Shown piece by piece: positions 30,244 through 40,300 of a DNA stretch of 64,000 bases. Below the pieces are notes generated by a model. It was not told where the DNA came from. It was given only the letters and a program-made list of their open reading frames with translations, and did no database searches. A program made the translations under genes and the position numbers. Position 1 is the first letter of the stretch; each line of letters starts with the position of its first letter. The stretch is from Pseudomonas extremaustralis (GTDB lineage Bacteria; Pseudomonadota; Gammaproteobacteria; Pseudomonadales; Pseudomonadaceae), in NCBI RefSeq assembly GCF_900102035.1, contig NZ_LT629689.1, positions 4,200,001 through 4,264,000 of the forward strand. Direction: 5' to 3'.

Positions 30244-30633
30244 ATGGGCGCCCCTCGCGCCAGGTCAGTTCCACGCCGCCGCCTGATGCGCGGCAGTTGG
30301 ATCAGCCTGTTCGCCATGCTGATGATCTTTATCGGTCCGCTGATTTCCCAAGCGATGCCGATGGATCATCACGCCGGTATGTCGATGGACATGCCGAGCT
30401 GCCATGGCGAACCCCAGCCGAAAAAATCCCCCGACGAACACCACGTTCTCTGGGAAAAGTGCGGCTATTGCAGCCTGCTGTTCAGTTGCCCGGCCCTGCC
30501 CGGCAGCGTGTCCTTCGTTCCCCTCGGCGCGCCACCGCCGGCCAATGCCCTCACCCCCGCCCCGCGCCTGGGCCATGCCCGGCAGAGCATCTTCCCCGGC
30601 GCCCGCAGCCGCGCGCCGCCCCGCCTCTCGTAA
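30244..30633 (+). CDS. DUF2946 family protein, second copy
   Basis: 129 residues. One hydrophobic N-terminal segment (LFAMLMIFIGPLISQAMP) is followed by a His/Met-rich stretch (MDHHAGMSMDMPSCHGE) and the DUF2946 cysteines (KCGYCSLLFSC). It starts 11 bases after the PCu(A)C gene; an ATG at 30286 is an alternative start. The Met/His-rich part suggests copper binding. Similar arrangement to the first copy, but with little sequence identity between the two. Confidence 0.78.
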   Translation: MGAPRARSVPRRRLMRGSWISLFAMLMIFIGPLISQAMPMDHHAGMSMDMPSCHGEPQPKKSPDEHHVLWEKCGYCSLLFSCPALPGSVSFVPLGAPPPANALTPAPRLGHARQSIFPGARSRAPPRLS

Positions 30634-30726
30634 ACACTTAACAGCGTTACTTCACCCCGGCCGACTTCAGATAGACAGCCGCAGGCTGCTGGCCGTGTTG
30701 TTTACGATTGATTGATGGAATTTGTC

Positions 30727-32787
30727 ATGTCCAGGTTTTCTGCTGACACCCGTTTGGGTTATACCCCTGTGCTCGCCGTTTTATGTGGCGCACTCCTGGC
30801 GCCCCAGGCCCAGGCCGAAGAGACTGAACTGAGCCCCACCGTGATCACCGCGCTGGCCCCCAGCTCGCCGCTGACCGTGACCACCAACCCCAAGGATCCG
30901 CGCCAACCGGTGCCCGCCAGCGATGGCGGCGATTACCTCAAGACCATCCCCGGCTTCGCCCTGGTGCGCAACGGCGGCACCAATGGCGACCCGGTGCTGC
31001 GTGGCATGTTCGGTTCGCGCCTGAACATCCTCACCAACGGCAGCATGATGCTCGGCGCCTGCCCCGGCCGGATGGACGCGCCCACCTCGTATATTTCGCC
31101 GGAAACCTACGACAAGCTCACCGTGATCAAAGGCCCGCAAACCGTGCTGTGGGGCCCGGGCGCGTCGGCCGGCACGGTGCTGTTCGAGCGTGAACCGGAG
31201 CACTTCGGCGAACTCGGCACGCGGCTCAACGCCAGTGTGCTGGCTGGCTCCAACGGGCGCTTCGACAAAGTCATCGACGCCGCCGCCGGTGGCCCACTGG
31301 GCTATGTGCGGGTGATCGGCAACCAGGCCCACTCCGACGATTACAAGGACGGCAACAACGACACGGTCGCCTCGCGCTATGACAAGTGGAACGGCGACGT
31401 CGCCGTCGGCTTCACCCCTGACGCCGACACCTTGCTGGAACTCACCGCCGGCCGTGGCGACGGCGAAGCGCGCTACGCCGGTCGCGGCATGGACGGCTCG
31501 CAGTTCCTGCGCGAAAGCCTGGGGCTGCGTTTCGAGAAATCCAACATCGGCGAGGTGCTCGACAAGGTCGAGGCCCAGGTCTACTACAACTACGCCGACC
31601 ACGTGATGGACAACTACAGCCTGCGCACGCCCTCCGGCACCGGGATGATGGCCGGGCCCATGGCGTCCAACGTCGACCGCCGTACCCTCGGCGCCCGTAT
31701 CAAGGCGACCTGGCGCTGGGCCGATGTGCAGTTGATCGGCGGCCTGGATGCACAGACCAACGAGCACCGCCAACGCAGCAGCATGGGCATCGATACCTAC
31801 AAGGATCTGCCCAAGGTCAAGGACGCCAATTTCCACAACTACGGCGTGTTCGGCGAACTCACCTGGTACGCCGCCGACCGGGATCGCCTGGTCACTGGCG
31901 CACGGGTGGACCGCGCCTCCGCCAAGGATTTCCGCCAGACCATTGGCTCCGGCATGAGCGCCCGCGCCAACCCGACCGCCAACGACACCCGCGCCGATAC
32001 GCTGCCCTCCGGTTTCGTGCGCTATGAACACGACTTGGCCGACACCCCCACCACCCTCTACGCCGGCCTTGGCCACACGCAGCGCTTCCCGGACTACTGG
32101 GAACTGTTCTCCCCCAATACCGGCGCGGCCGGCTCGGTGAATGCCTTTGACGGTGTGAAGCCAGAGAAGACCACCCAGCTCGACTTCGGCGCGCAATACA
32201 AAAGCGCCGACCTGGAAGCCTGGGCCTCGGGTTACGTCGGCCAGGTGCGCGACTTCATCCTGTTCGATTACCAGGCCGGCATGATGGGCACCACCTCCCA
32301 GGCACGCAACGTGGATGCACGGATCATGGGCGGCGAACTCGGTGCGGCCTACAAGCTGACGCAGAACTGGAAGGCCGACGCCACCCTCGCCTACGCCTGG
32401 GGCAAGAACAGCAGCGACGGCAAGGCCCTGCCGCAGATGCCGCCGCTGGATGCGCGTTTCGGCCTGACCTACAGCGAAGACGACTGGAGCGCCGGCGCCC
32501 TGTGGCGCGTGGTCGCCGCGCAAAACCGCGTCGACCCGAACAAGGGCAACGTGGTCGGCAAGGACTTCGGCAAGAGCGGCGGTTTTGGCGTGTTCTCGCT
32601 GAACGGCGCGTACCGCATCAATAAAAACTTCAAGGTCAGCACCGGCGTCGACAACCTGTTCGGCAAAGCCTACGCCGAGCACTTGAACCTGGCCGGCAAC
32701 GCCGGGTTCGGCTACCCGGCCAACGATCCACAGGCCATCAAGGAGCCGGGGCGCACGCTGTGGACCAAGCTCGACATGAGCTTCTAA
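30727..32787 (+). CDS. oprC: TonB-dependent copper receptor, OprC-like
   Basis: Outer-membrane receptor of 686 residues: signal peptide (about 1-30), plug domain (PRQPVPASDGGDYLKTIPGF, VIKGPQTVLWGPGASAGTVLFERE), then the 22-strand barrel ending in LDMSF. The copper ligands reported for P. aeruginosa OprC are kept: CxxxM (Cys112, Met116, in GACPGRM) and HxM (His292, Met294, in DHVMDN). That supports copper as the substrate. ATGs at 30715 and a TTG at 30712 are alternative starts. Sits between DUF2946 and PepSY genes. Confidence 0.92.
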   Translation: MSRFSADTRLGYTPVLAVLCGALLAPQAQAEETELSPTVITALAPSSPLTVTTNPKDPRQPVPASDGGDYLKTIPGFALVRNGGTNGDPVLRGMFGSRLNILTNGSMMLGACPGRMDAPTSYISPETYDKLTVIKGPQTVLWGPGASAGTVLFEREPEHFGELGTRLNASVLAGSNGRFDKVIDAAAGGPLGYVRVIGNQAHSDDYKDGNNDTVASRYDKWNGDVAVGFTPDADTLLELTAGRGDGEARYAGRGMDGSQFLRESLGLRFEKSNIGEVLDKVEAQVYYNYADHVMDNYSLRTPSGTGMMAGPMASNVDRRTLGARIKATWRWADVQLIGGLDAQTNEHRQRSSMGIDTYKDLPKVKDANFHNYGVFGELTWYAADRDRLVTGARVDRASAKDFRQTIGSGMSARANPTANDTRADTLPSGFVRYEHDLADTPTTLYAGLGHTQRFPDYWELFSPNTGAAGSVNAFDGVKPEKTTQLDFGAQYKSADLEAWASGYVGQVRDFILFDYQAGMMGTTSQARNVDARIMGGELGAAYKLTQNWKADATLAYAWGKNSSDGKALPQMPPLDARFGLTYSEDDWSAGALWRVVAAQNRVDPNKGNVVGKDFGKSGGFGVFSLNGAYRINKNFKVSTGVDNLFGKAYAEHLNLAGNAGFGYPANDPQAIKEPGRTLWTKLDMSF

Positions 32788-32790
32788 AAG

Positions 32791-32878
32791 CATCGGGAGC
32801 AAGCCCCCTCCCACATCAGAATGCATTCCAGATGTGGGAGGGGCGGTGCGACGATTCGACTTGCCCCCGATAGCGGTG
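32791..32878. repeat. REP pair in reversed arrangement
   Basis: Here the arm CATCGGGAGCAAGCCCCCTC comes first and the GATGTGGGAGGGG arm second, the opposite order to the other REPINs. The second arm has CGGTGCGACGATTCGA in place of the usual GCTTGCTC region before CCCCGATAGCGGTG. Confidence 0.85.
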
Positions 32879-32918
32879 TAACTGACTCAAAAAAACCCAA
32901 GCCTTGCGGAACGCCCTG

Positions 32919-34301
32919 ATGACCACTCAAAAAATTTCCTTCTACAACCTGGCCTGGCGCTGGCACTTCTACGCCGGCCTGTTCGTCGCGCCGTTCATGG
33001 TGTTGCTGGCCCTGACCGGCATCATCTACCTGTTCAAGCCCCAACTCGACCCGCTGATGTACGGCCACCTGTTGACCGTACCGGCCGCCGAACACGCCCT
33101 CAGCGCCGATGAGCAGATGCAGCGCGCCCAGGCGGCCTTTCCCCAGGGCAAGATCAGCAAATACCTGCCCCCGGCCGACGCCACCGCCAGCGCGCAGTTC
33201 GTGATGCATGACGGCGGCCGCGAAGTGACGGTGTTCGTCGATCCGTATCGCGGCACCGTGCTCGGCGAGCAGGACGCGAAAAACAACCTGCAAGCCATCG
33301 CCCGCGCGCTGCATGGCGAGCTGATGATCGGCACCCTGGGCGATCGCCTGATAGAACTCGCCGCCGGCTGGGGCGTGATGCTGGTGGTGTCCGGCCTGTA
33401 CCTGTGGTGGCCGCGCGGCACGTCGGCGGGCGGGGTGTTGTGGCCGCGTTTCAATCGTCGTGGCCGGGTGTTCTGGCGCGACCTGCATGCGGTCGTCGGC
33501 TTCTGGGGCGCGGCATTCCTGCTGGTGATGCTGCTCACCGGCATGGCCTGGACCGGCTTCTGGGGCAAGCAATACGCCGAGCTGTGGAATCGCTTTCCCG
33601 CCGCCATGTGGAACAACGTGCCGCAGTCGGACCAACAGGCGCGGATACTCAACACGGCGACGCAACAGACCGTGCCCTGGGCCCTGGAAAACACGCCGAT
33701 GCCGATGTCCGGCGACCATGCCGAGCACATGAACCACGGTGCGATGCACGCCGCCCCCGCCGCGCCCACCGTGAGCCTGCAACAGGTGGTCGACCTGGCC
33801 ACATCGCGCAAGGTCGAGCCCGGCTACAGCATCACCTCTCCCACCACCGCCTCTGGCGTGTTCACCGTCTCGGTGTTCGCCGACGACCCGCGCAACGACG
33901 CCACCCTGCATGTGGACCAGTACACCGGCAGAGTCCTCGCCGATGTGCGCTGGGCCGACTACAACAACGTGGCACGCGCCACCGAGACGGGGGTGATGTT
34001 GCACGAAGGCAAGATGTTCGGCTGGGTCAACCAACTGATCGTGCTGCTGATCTGCCTGATGATCCTGCTCAGCGCCATGAGCGGCGTGGTCATCTGGTGG
34101 AAGCGTCGCCCCCAGGGCGGGCTGGGGGTTCCGCCGTTGCGCCATGACCTGCCGAAGTGGAAAACCGCGATGGCGATCATGTTCGGGCTGGCGCTCGTTT
34201 TTCCCTTGGTCGGCGCCTCGTTGATCCTGGTATGGGCCTTGGATCGCCTGGTACTGGCGCGTTTTTTCAAAGTGCGCGCGTCGGCTTCAGGCTCCCTATG
34301 A
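32919..34301 (+). CDS. PepSY-associated membrane protein
   Basis: 460 residues with four long hydrophobic helices (near 18-40, 145-165, 195-215 and 370-395, then a last one near 415-440). This is the layout of PepSY_TM proteins, often found next to TonB receptors and thought to act in metal reduction or uptake. HFYAGLFVAPFMVLLALTGIIYLF opens the first helix; WWPRGTS and WRDLHAVVGFW are typical. The periplasmic loop contains a Met/His-rich run (MPMSGDHAEHMNHGAMH), fitting copper. ATG 32919 has GGAA 7 bases before it. Confidence 0.88.
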   Translation: MTTQKISFYNLAWRWHFYAGLFVAPFMVLLALTGIIYLFKPQLDPLMYGHLLTVPAAEHALSADEQMQRAQAAFPQGKISKYLPPADATASAQFVMHDGGREVTVFVDPYRGTVLGEQDAKNNLQAIARALHGELMIGTLGDRLIELAAGWGVMLVVSGLYLWWPRGTSAGGVLWPRFNRRGRVFWRDLHAVVGFWGAAFLLVMLLTGMAWTGFWGKQYAELWNRFPAAMWNNVPQSDQQARILNTATQQTVPWALENTPMPMSGDHAEHMNHGAMHAAPAAPTVSLQQVVDLATSRKVEPGYSITSPTTASGVFTVSVFADDPRNDATLHVDQYTGRVLADVRWADYNNVARATETGVMLHEGKMFGWVNQLIVLLICLMILLSAMSGVVIWWKRRPQGGLGVPPLRHDLPKWKTAMAIMFGLALVFPLVGASLILVWALDRLVLARFFKVRASASGSL

Positions 34302-34320
34302 AGCAGACGCGCGGCGGCGG

Positions 34321-37300
34321 TTACAGCTCGTCACGGTCACGCAGTGGCAAGGGGTCGTCGGTCAGGGCCGCATCGGTCACTGCGCCGTTGAGGGCGTCCT
34401 TCTGCACCCCGGAAATCAACCCTTCGCTTTGCCAGTAGGCGTCCCGGTCGAGCACAGACAACTGGCCCACGCCGGTCAATCGGTCGAGGAATTCAACGGG
34501 TTTGAGACCGGGCAACGACGCCATCAGTTGGGTTTCCGGGACGGAGAAACCCGGCATGTATTTGAGCAGTGCACCGCCACGGGTGGCCAGGTAAAGGCTC
34601 ATCGACACTCGCCGATGGGCCGTGAGGATGCGGATGAAATCTCGCAGCGACGCCGGCTCGATAAAGTGGCTCGTCAGCGCTTCGTCCTTGGACGCCGTAC
34701 TGTCGACGGGTTCCTGATCGCGGTAGATCAGTTGAGCGCCCACCGTCCGGTAGAGGTCAGGGAAGTCCGGATAACTGATCGGCCCGCTCGTGGGTTGCGG
34801 CACCGGCTGCACAGGCCCCGAGCGCCCGGTATAAAACAGCCGGAACAGGCGCGCCCCATCCAGCCCCGGCCACAGGGGCAGCGTGGTGATGTACGACGTA
34901 TCGCTCGGGTTGGCCAGGACTGCGGCGACATAGTTGGCGCCCTTGCGCGCCGACAGTCGTCGCTGCACGTAGCGGGCGGCATCGTCGGGATGGGAGAACA
35001 GCGGGCCGCAGCCCATCGGGTAATCGAAAAATCCCTCCCCGGTTCCCGGCGTCCACTCGGGCGTGATCCGCCGCGTGCCGGCCCACACCGTCCCCTCGAC
35101 CAGCACATTGAGGTTGCCGTGGCGCGCCAGGTCACGCACATAGTCAAGCACGCTGATTTTGCCCTCTTGCAGTTGCTGACGCAGCGCCGGGAAATAGTTG
35201 CGAGAATCCAACCGTTCTTCAGTCTCCTCATACTGATACTGGATCAGCGCCCCCTCCGGGCAGGACAGGTACAGCGACAGCGTCTTGCCCTTCACGCCTT
35301 GCCGGGAAAAACGCATGCCGTTGTCGATGGCCATGGGTGAATGGAAGGTCCGCTCGTGGGGGTCTTGCCCCGGTGTCAGGGGCTCGAGCGCGGCACACAG
35401 GTAGATGCCCTCCAGCACATAGCCCTGGGGCAGCAGGCCGCCGGGGAACACTTGCCCGAACTTCCAATAATTGTTGCGCACCAACGGCATCGTCACCATG
35501 AACTGCCTTTTGCGCGCGGCCTTGAACACGTAGCCGAACTGCAGCGCGCTGCCGTATTGGCAGTGCTCATGGGCATAACGCACCGCCTCTGTTTCCTGGG
35601 CGAACACCGGGCTGAACGGTGGATCGGCCTGGGCGTTTTCGATCTCGATCGCCGCCGGGCGAGGAGCGTTGGGGACAAACCCCACCTGCAACCTCGGCAT
35701 GCCCCAGACCTTGCTGCCATCCACCACGTGCAAGCGGCCGGCCTTGCTCAAGCGCAACACGTATTCCTCCGGCTTGAGCGTTCCGGTACGAATCTGTTGC
35801 TCGATCTTGTTCTCCAGCCGGTCCTCGCGCACCAGGTTCAAGGGGCGCAAATCGTCCTTCAGTGTCGTCTCCAATAGCGAGTGGCTGCGGCTGTAGCTGA
35901 GGATGCAGCCGTCGGAGCCGAACAGGTATTCACGGGTCAGGTTGGCATTGGCTTCGGTCAGCGCAGCGCCGATCACCCGCGTCGAGAGCATGTTGCGGTA
36001 GATATCCCGTTGCGTGGCATCCAGGGCAAACGGCAGTTCGCGGCCGGGGCTCGAACGATAGCGCGCCACCACGGTGTGGGCGGCGGGGAAGCCCCCCAGG
36101 CCGACGACTTCATCAGGGAAAATCCAGGTGTGATCGAAGTCTTCGCGGGGAACGATCACCGGTTCGGTGGCGACGAACAGCCCGTCCGGGCGTTTGAGAA
36201 TCAGGCCGCCGTACAGCCGCCGGGCGTTGGCACCGCTGAGCCGGGAACGGGCATAGCGCGCCGCGTCGTCCTGGTCATTGAACACCGGCCCCAGGCGACG
36301 GCGATTGAAATGCGCGTAAGGTCGCCACTGCAAAGGGTCGCTGCTCACCGCACCACGGCGGTCCCAGCATTGGCTGGAGTACAGCACCGTCAGGCCATCG
36401 GCTTTCGCCATCAAGGCAACATACCGGCGGATATCCAGGGTGCCGCTGCGCAGGTTCATGCCCTGTACGCTGACTTCGTCGCCATTTTCGCCGCCACTCA
36501 ACAGCGAGGTTGCCGGCGGCCGATAGCGCAGCAGCGCGCCTTCGAGGGTCGACAGATAGACCGGCAGCACATCGCCGTTACGGGACAACGCGCGGGCGTC
36601 TCGCTCGGCCCGTTGCAACAGCTGCGGCGTGGCGAAGAAACGCGTCAACCACGCCTCGGTGGATGGCAGGCCGCTGGGTATCCATTGCTGGGAATAGAAC
36701 AACCCGACCAGCACGAACCCATGGGTAAAGTCGCCGCCATTCAAGTAGGCCGCGCCAAGGGATGAGTCACTCAACCACCTGCCGGACACCTGGGGCGCCA
36801 GTTCGCTGACCACGTATTCGTGTTTTTGCGGGTGCTTGAGCAGGTAAGCGGTATATCCCTCGCTATCCAGGTTGCGCCCATGGCCGCGCACATGGGTGTT
36901 GATCGCCGCCGCGTCCAGGGTTTTGAACACGGCACTGAGCGCCGGGGTCTGCGGCGCCGCTTCGGCGTAGTCGAAGTTCGGTGTCCAGTCGTCGTAGACC
37001 CGCAGGCGCGGCCCCCACAAGCGGGTGTGCGCAAGCACTCGCAATTCGCCCGCCGCCGCCAGGCGCGTGACGATGTTTTCGGGCTTGAGCGCGCCGCGTT
37101 CCAGGCGCCGGTAGTAGCCATCGACGCCCGGTGTCCGATTGGCATTGGCCAGCACCAATTGCTCCTGCGGCGAACCGCTGGGGATGTAGCTGATCAGGCT
37201 GTTGGGCGAGCCGCTCAAGTAGGCGGGAAGTCCGGTGAGGATCACCGAGCGGATGTCCCGGTCGTTGAACATCGTGGCGCTGATTTCCAGGTCGGTCATG

Positions 37301-40300
37301 CTCCAGCCCTGGCGCCGCCAACGCGCCAGTTCCTCCTGGGACAGCGGCGGGTGGGAACTGTAGCGCCCATGGATGACGTAGTCCGTCGGCGGTACCAGCA
37401 AACCGTTGGCCGGCAGGGAGACCAGCAAGTCCCCGGCGAATCCGTCGCCCTGGACGCGCGCCGGTTCGGTGAACACGAAGCGCTGGTCGGGACGCCGCAG
37501 AATGTAGCCGGCATAGACTGCATCGCGCCGCACGCCGATGCGCTCGTGGGCATGCCGCGCCGCGTCGTCGGCATTCAAAAAGCTCGCATCGACCGTATTG
37601 GCCCCCAGGCCCAGGGGCAACACTTCGCTGTCGTACAACGTCCCCAGGGTGCTCCACAGCTGACCGGCCTGCAGCACCGTCAACTCACCCGCGCGAATGA
37701 GCCGACGCACGAACGCGCGGGGTGACAGCGAACCGTCCATCAAGCCCGCCTGGTTAGCGTTATCGGTCACCGTGCCGTCGGCGGCCACGCTGAACAGTTC
37801 GGTGGCCCCTCGGGGTTCGGGGGCCTGCCACTGCAACAGCGCCTTGTCGGCGGTGTGGAAAAACAGCTTCAAGCCCATCTCGGCGATTTGCAGGTCCTGG
37901 GTGCCCTTCGCCTGGTTCATGGCCGTGACCAGCAACTGCGGGCTGACAAACCGTTTGTACAGCCAGGATTCCGTGGCGGGTAACGGCGTGTCGGCCAACG
38001 GCGCAGGCACGTAATAAAAGCCCACCAGGCGAAAGTTGGAAGGCAGTCGCAGCTGGCCGTCACTGCGCACCGGGAACAGTTCGGTCAGCGACGCGCCCAG
38101 GGCCGTGGGCTCGGTGGCGATATAGCTCGACGAAGTCAGGTGTTTGAGGACCACCCCCTGATACCCGGTCTGACGCAGGCGCGCCACCATGCTCAAGGCC
38201 ACCAGCACCGCCGCTTGCGCGGTGCCGACGAGTGGGGTGAAAAACGGTTGTGCCTGCACGGTCTGCGCGGCCGTGACTGGGCTGTGCAGGGTCCATTGCT
38301 GGGACACCTTGCCGCGCACCCCGCCCCACACCCGCGACGGCACCACCACCCGCAGTTCGCCGGCTTGCGCCAGCCGCCAGACAGCGCCTTCAAAGGCAGT
38401 GAACGGCACCACCGGCACCGTGCCCATCAGTTGTGCGCTGAGCTCGGCTTCCTTGGCCGAACCGCTGCTCACGTACTTGAGCAGTGAGTTCGGCGTACCC
38501 GACAGGTAATGCACCCGCGCGAAGTCGCGATTCGTGATGGTGAATACCTGGTCGGCATTCGAGTAAAAACTGTTGAACAGCTCGACCTGGTCCGGGGTGA
38601 AACCGGGGTTGAATTGCCTGATCATCTCGTCCTGGGCGGGGTGGGAATGATAGAGCCCATGGCACTCGTAGCCCTGGGGCGCGATGAAGTGGCCCTTATC
38701 GTCCACCGCCAGGATCGTCTGAAAATCGAACTGCCTCTGGACACCGATCACCGGCTGGGTGGCGAAATAGCGGATCCCGCGTTTGAGAATCAGGCCGCCG
38801 TACTCGTTATCCCGTCGCGTGCCGATCTGGTTGTGCGCCCAGCGGGCGGCGTCGTCGGGGTTGACGAAGGCCGGGCTCAACGCAGGCAAGGGCAGGCTTG
38901 CCGGGCCGGCAGACGGTTGAACGGTAGCGACAGGCGTCGAGACCGTCTTGAACGGCACCCAGTCACTGCCGACAAGGCCGACCGCCCCCCACAGGCGATT
39001 GCCCTGCACCACGCGCAGGCGACTGACCTCGGCCAACTTGCGCACCGCATCGGCGGGTGTGTAGGTACCGTCCGCCAGGTTTCGGGAGATCAGGCTGCCG
39101 CCCCTGAGCGACTCGAAAAAACTCAGGAACTCGCGGCTCTGCGTACCGTTGGGTTCCAGCACAATCAGGCTGTCTTGGGCCGCGGAGAGGTAACCCGGTA
39201 CTTGCAACTGATGAATCCGATAGGCCTCCTGATCGGTGAAGCTCTGCGCGTAGACCTGCACCTCATCACTCGACCAATTCGCCTTGGCCCGAGGACCGAG
39301 GTCCAGCTGCGAGGCGTCCACGTGGGAGCCGAACCAGGCCTGCAGTTGATAGCCGTCCGGCAATGCCAACTGCCTGGAAGACGCGTCCCAGGGGTAGAAC
39401 CCGTTGAACCCGTAGGGGTTGCTGCCGGTCTCCAATGACGACGTCACCACATAGCGCTGGTCGGGACGCTTGAGGATCAGCGCGCCCACTTCATGCGCGC
39501 GCCGCTCGCCCACCTGCCCATGGGCATGCAAGGCGGCTTCATCGGCGGTTGCGAAGGGCTCGCTGAAGGTCAGAACCGGTTGTCGAAACTGTGAATAAGG
39601 CGCCCAGTCGCTCTCGACCACCCCTTCCACATCCCACAGCGGGCTGGTCTGCTCGACACTCAATTCGCCCGCCGCGGCCACTCGAATGACGAACTGGCGC
39701 GGGGTCAGCGTGCCCCGGTCCAGCGCCTGTTGATTGCCCTGGTCGGACACCCCGCCCGCGGCATCCTGGGTCAACAGTTGGCTTTCCGCCGGCGAGCCGC
39801 TGAACCGGTAGCGCAGCAGCGCGTTGTCCGGGGTGCGCATGTACAGCGAGATCCCCAGCGCCGACGTGGGTGCCTGCTGGTAACGACGGGCCTTGGCAAT
39901 GTAGGCCGCCAGCGTGCCGGGGCTGAAAAACTGCCGGTACAGCCACGGCTCCTGGGTGGGAACCTGTGTCGCCAGCGGCTGCGACAGAAAGAAGAACCCG
40001 TGCACATGAAACCCCTCCGGCAACAACGGGCCGCCCGTCAACGAAGGCAGGCGAGCATCGGCGGGCACCTGTTCCCCCGCGCCCAGCACCAGGGCCTGGG
40101 TGGCGGCAAACTCGTCGCTCTGTTCATGCTTGAGCAGCATGACCATTTGCCGGGCATCCGGCGTGCGCCGCATGCGCGTCTGTGCATAGTCCAGTGCTTT
40201 GGTCACATCCGGGTACAGCGGGCCGCAGGCGACCGTGTCCTGGGTGGGAACAAGCGGCAGATAGGGCTCCCAGCGCTCATCGATGACGCCGGGCATACCG

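Noticed and set aside
30781..32826. Minus-strand open frame of 681 codons opposite the copper receptor
   Set aside because: Antisense shadow; the plus strand has all TonB receptor features and copper ligands.
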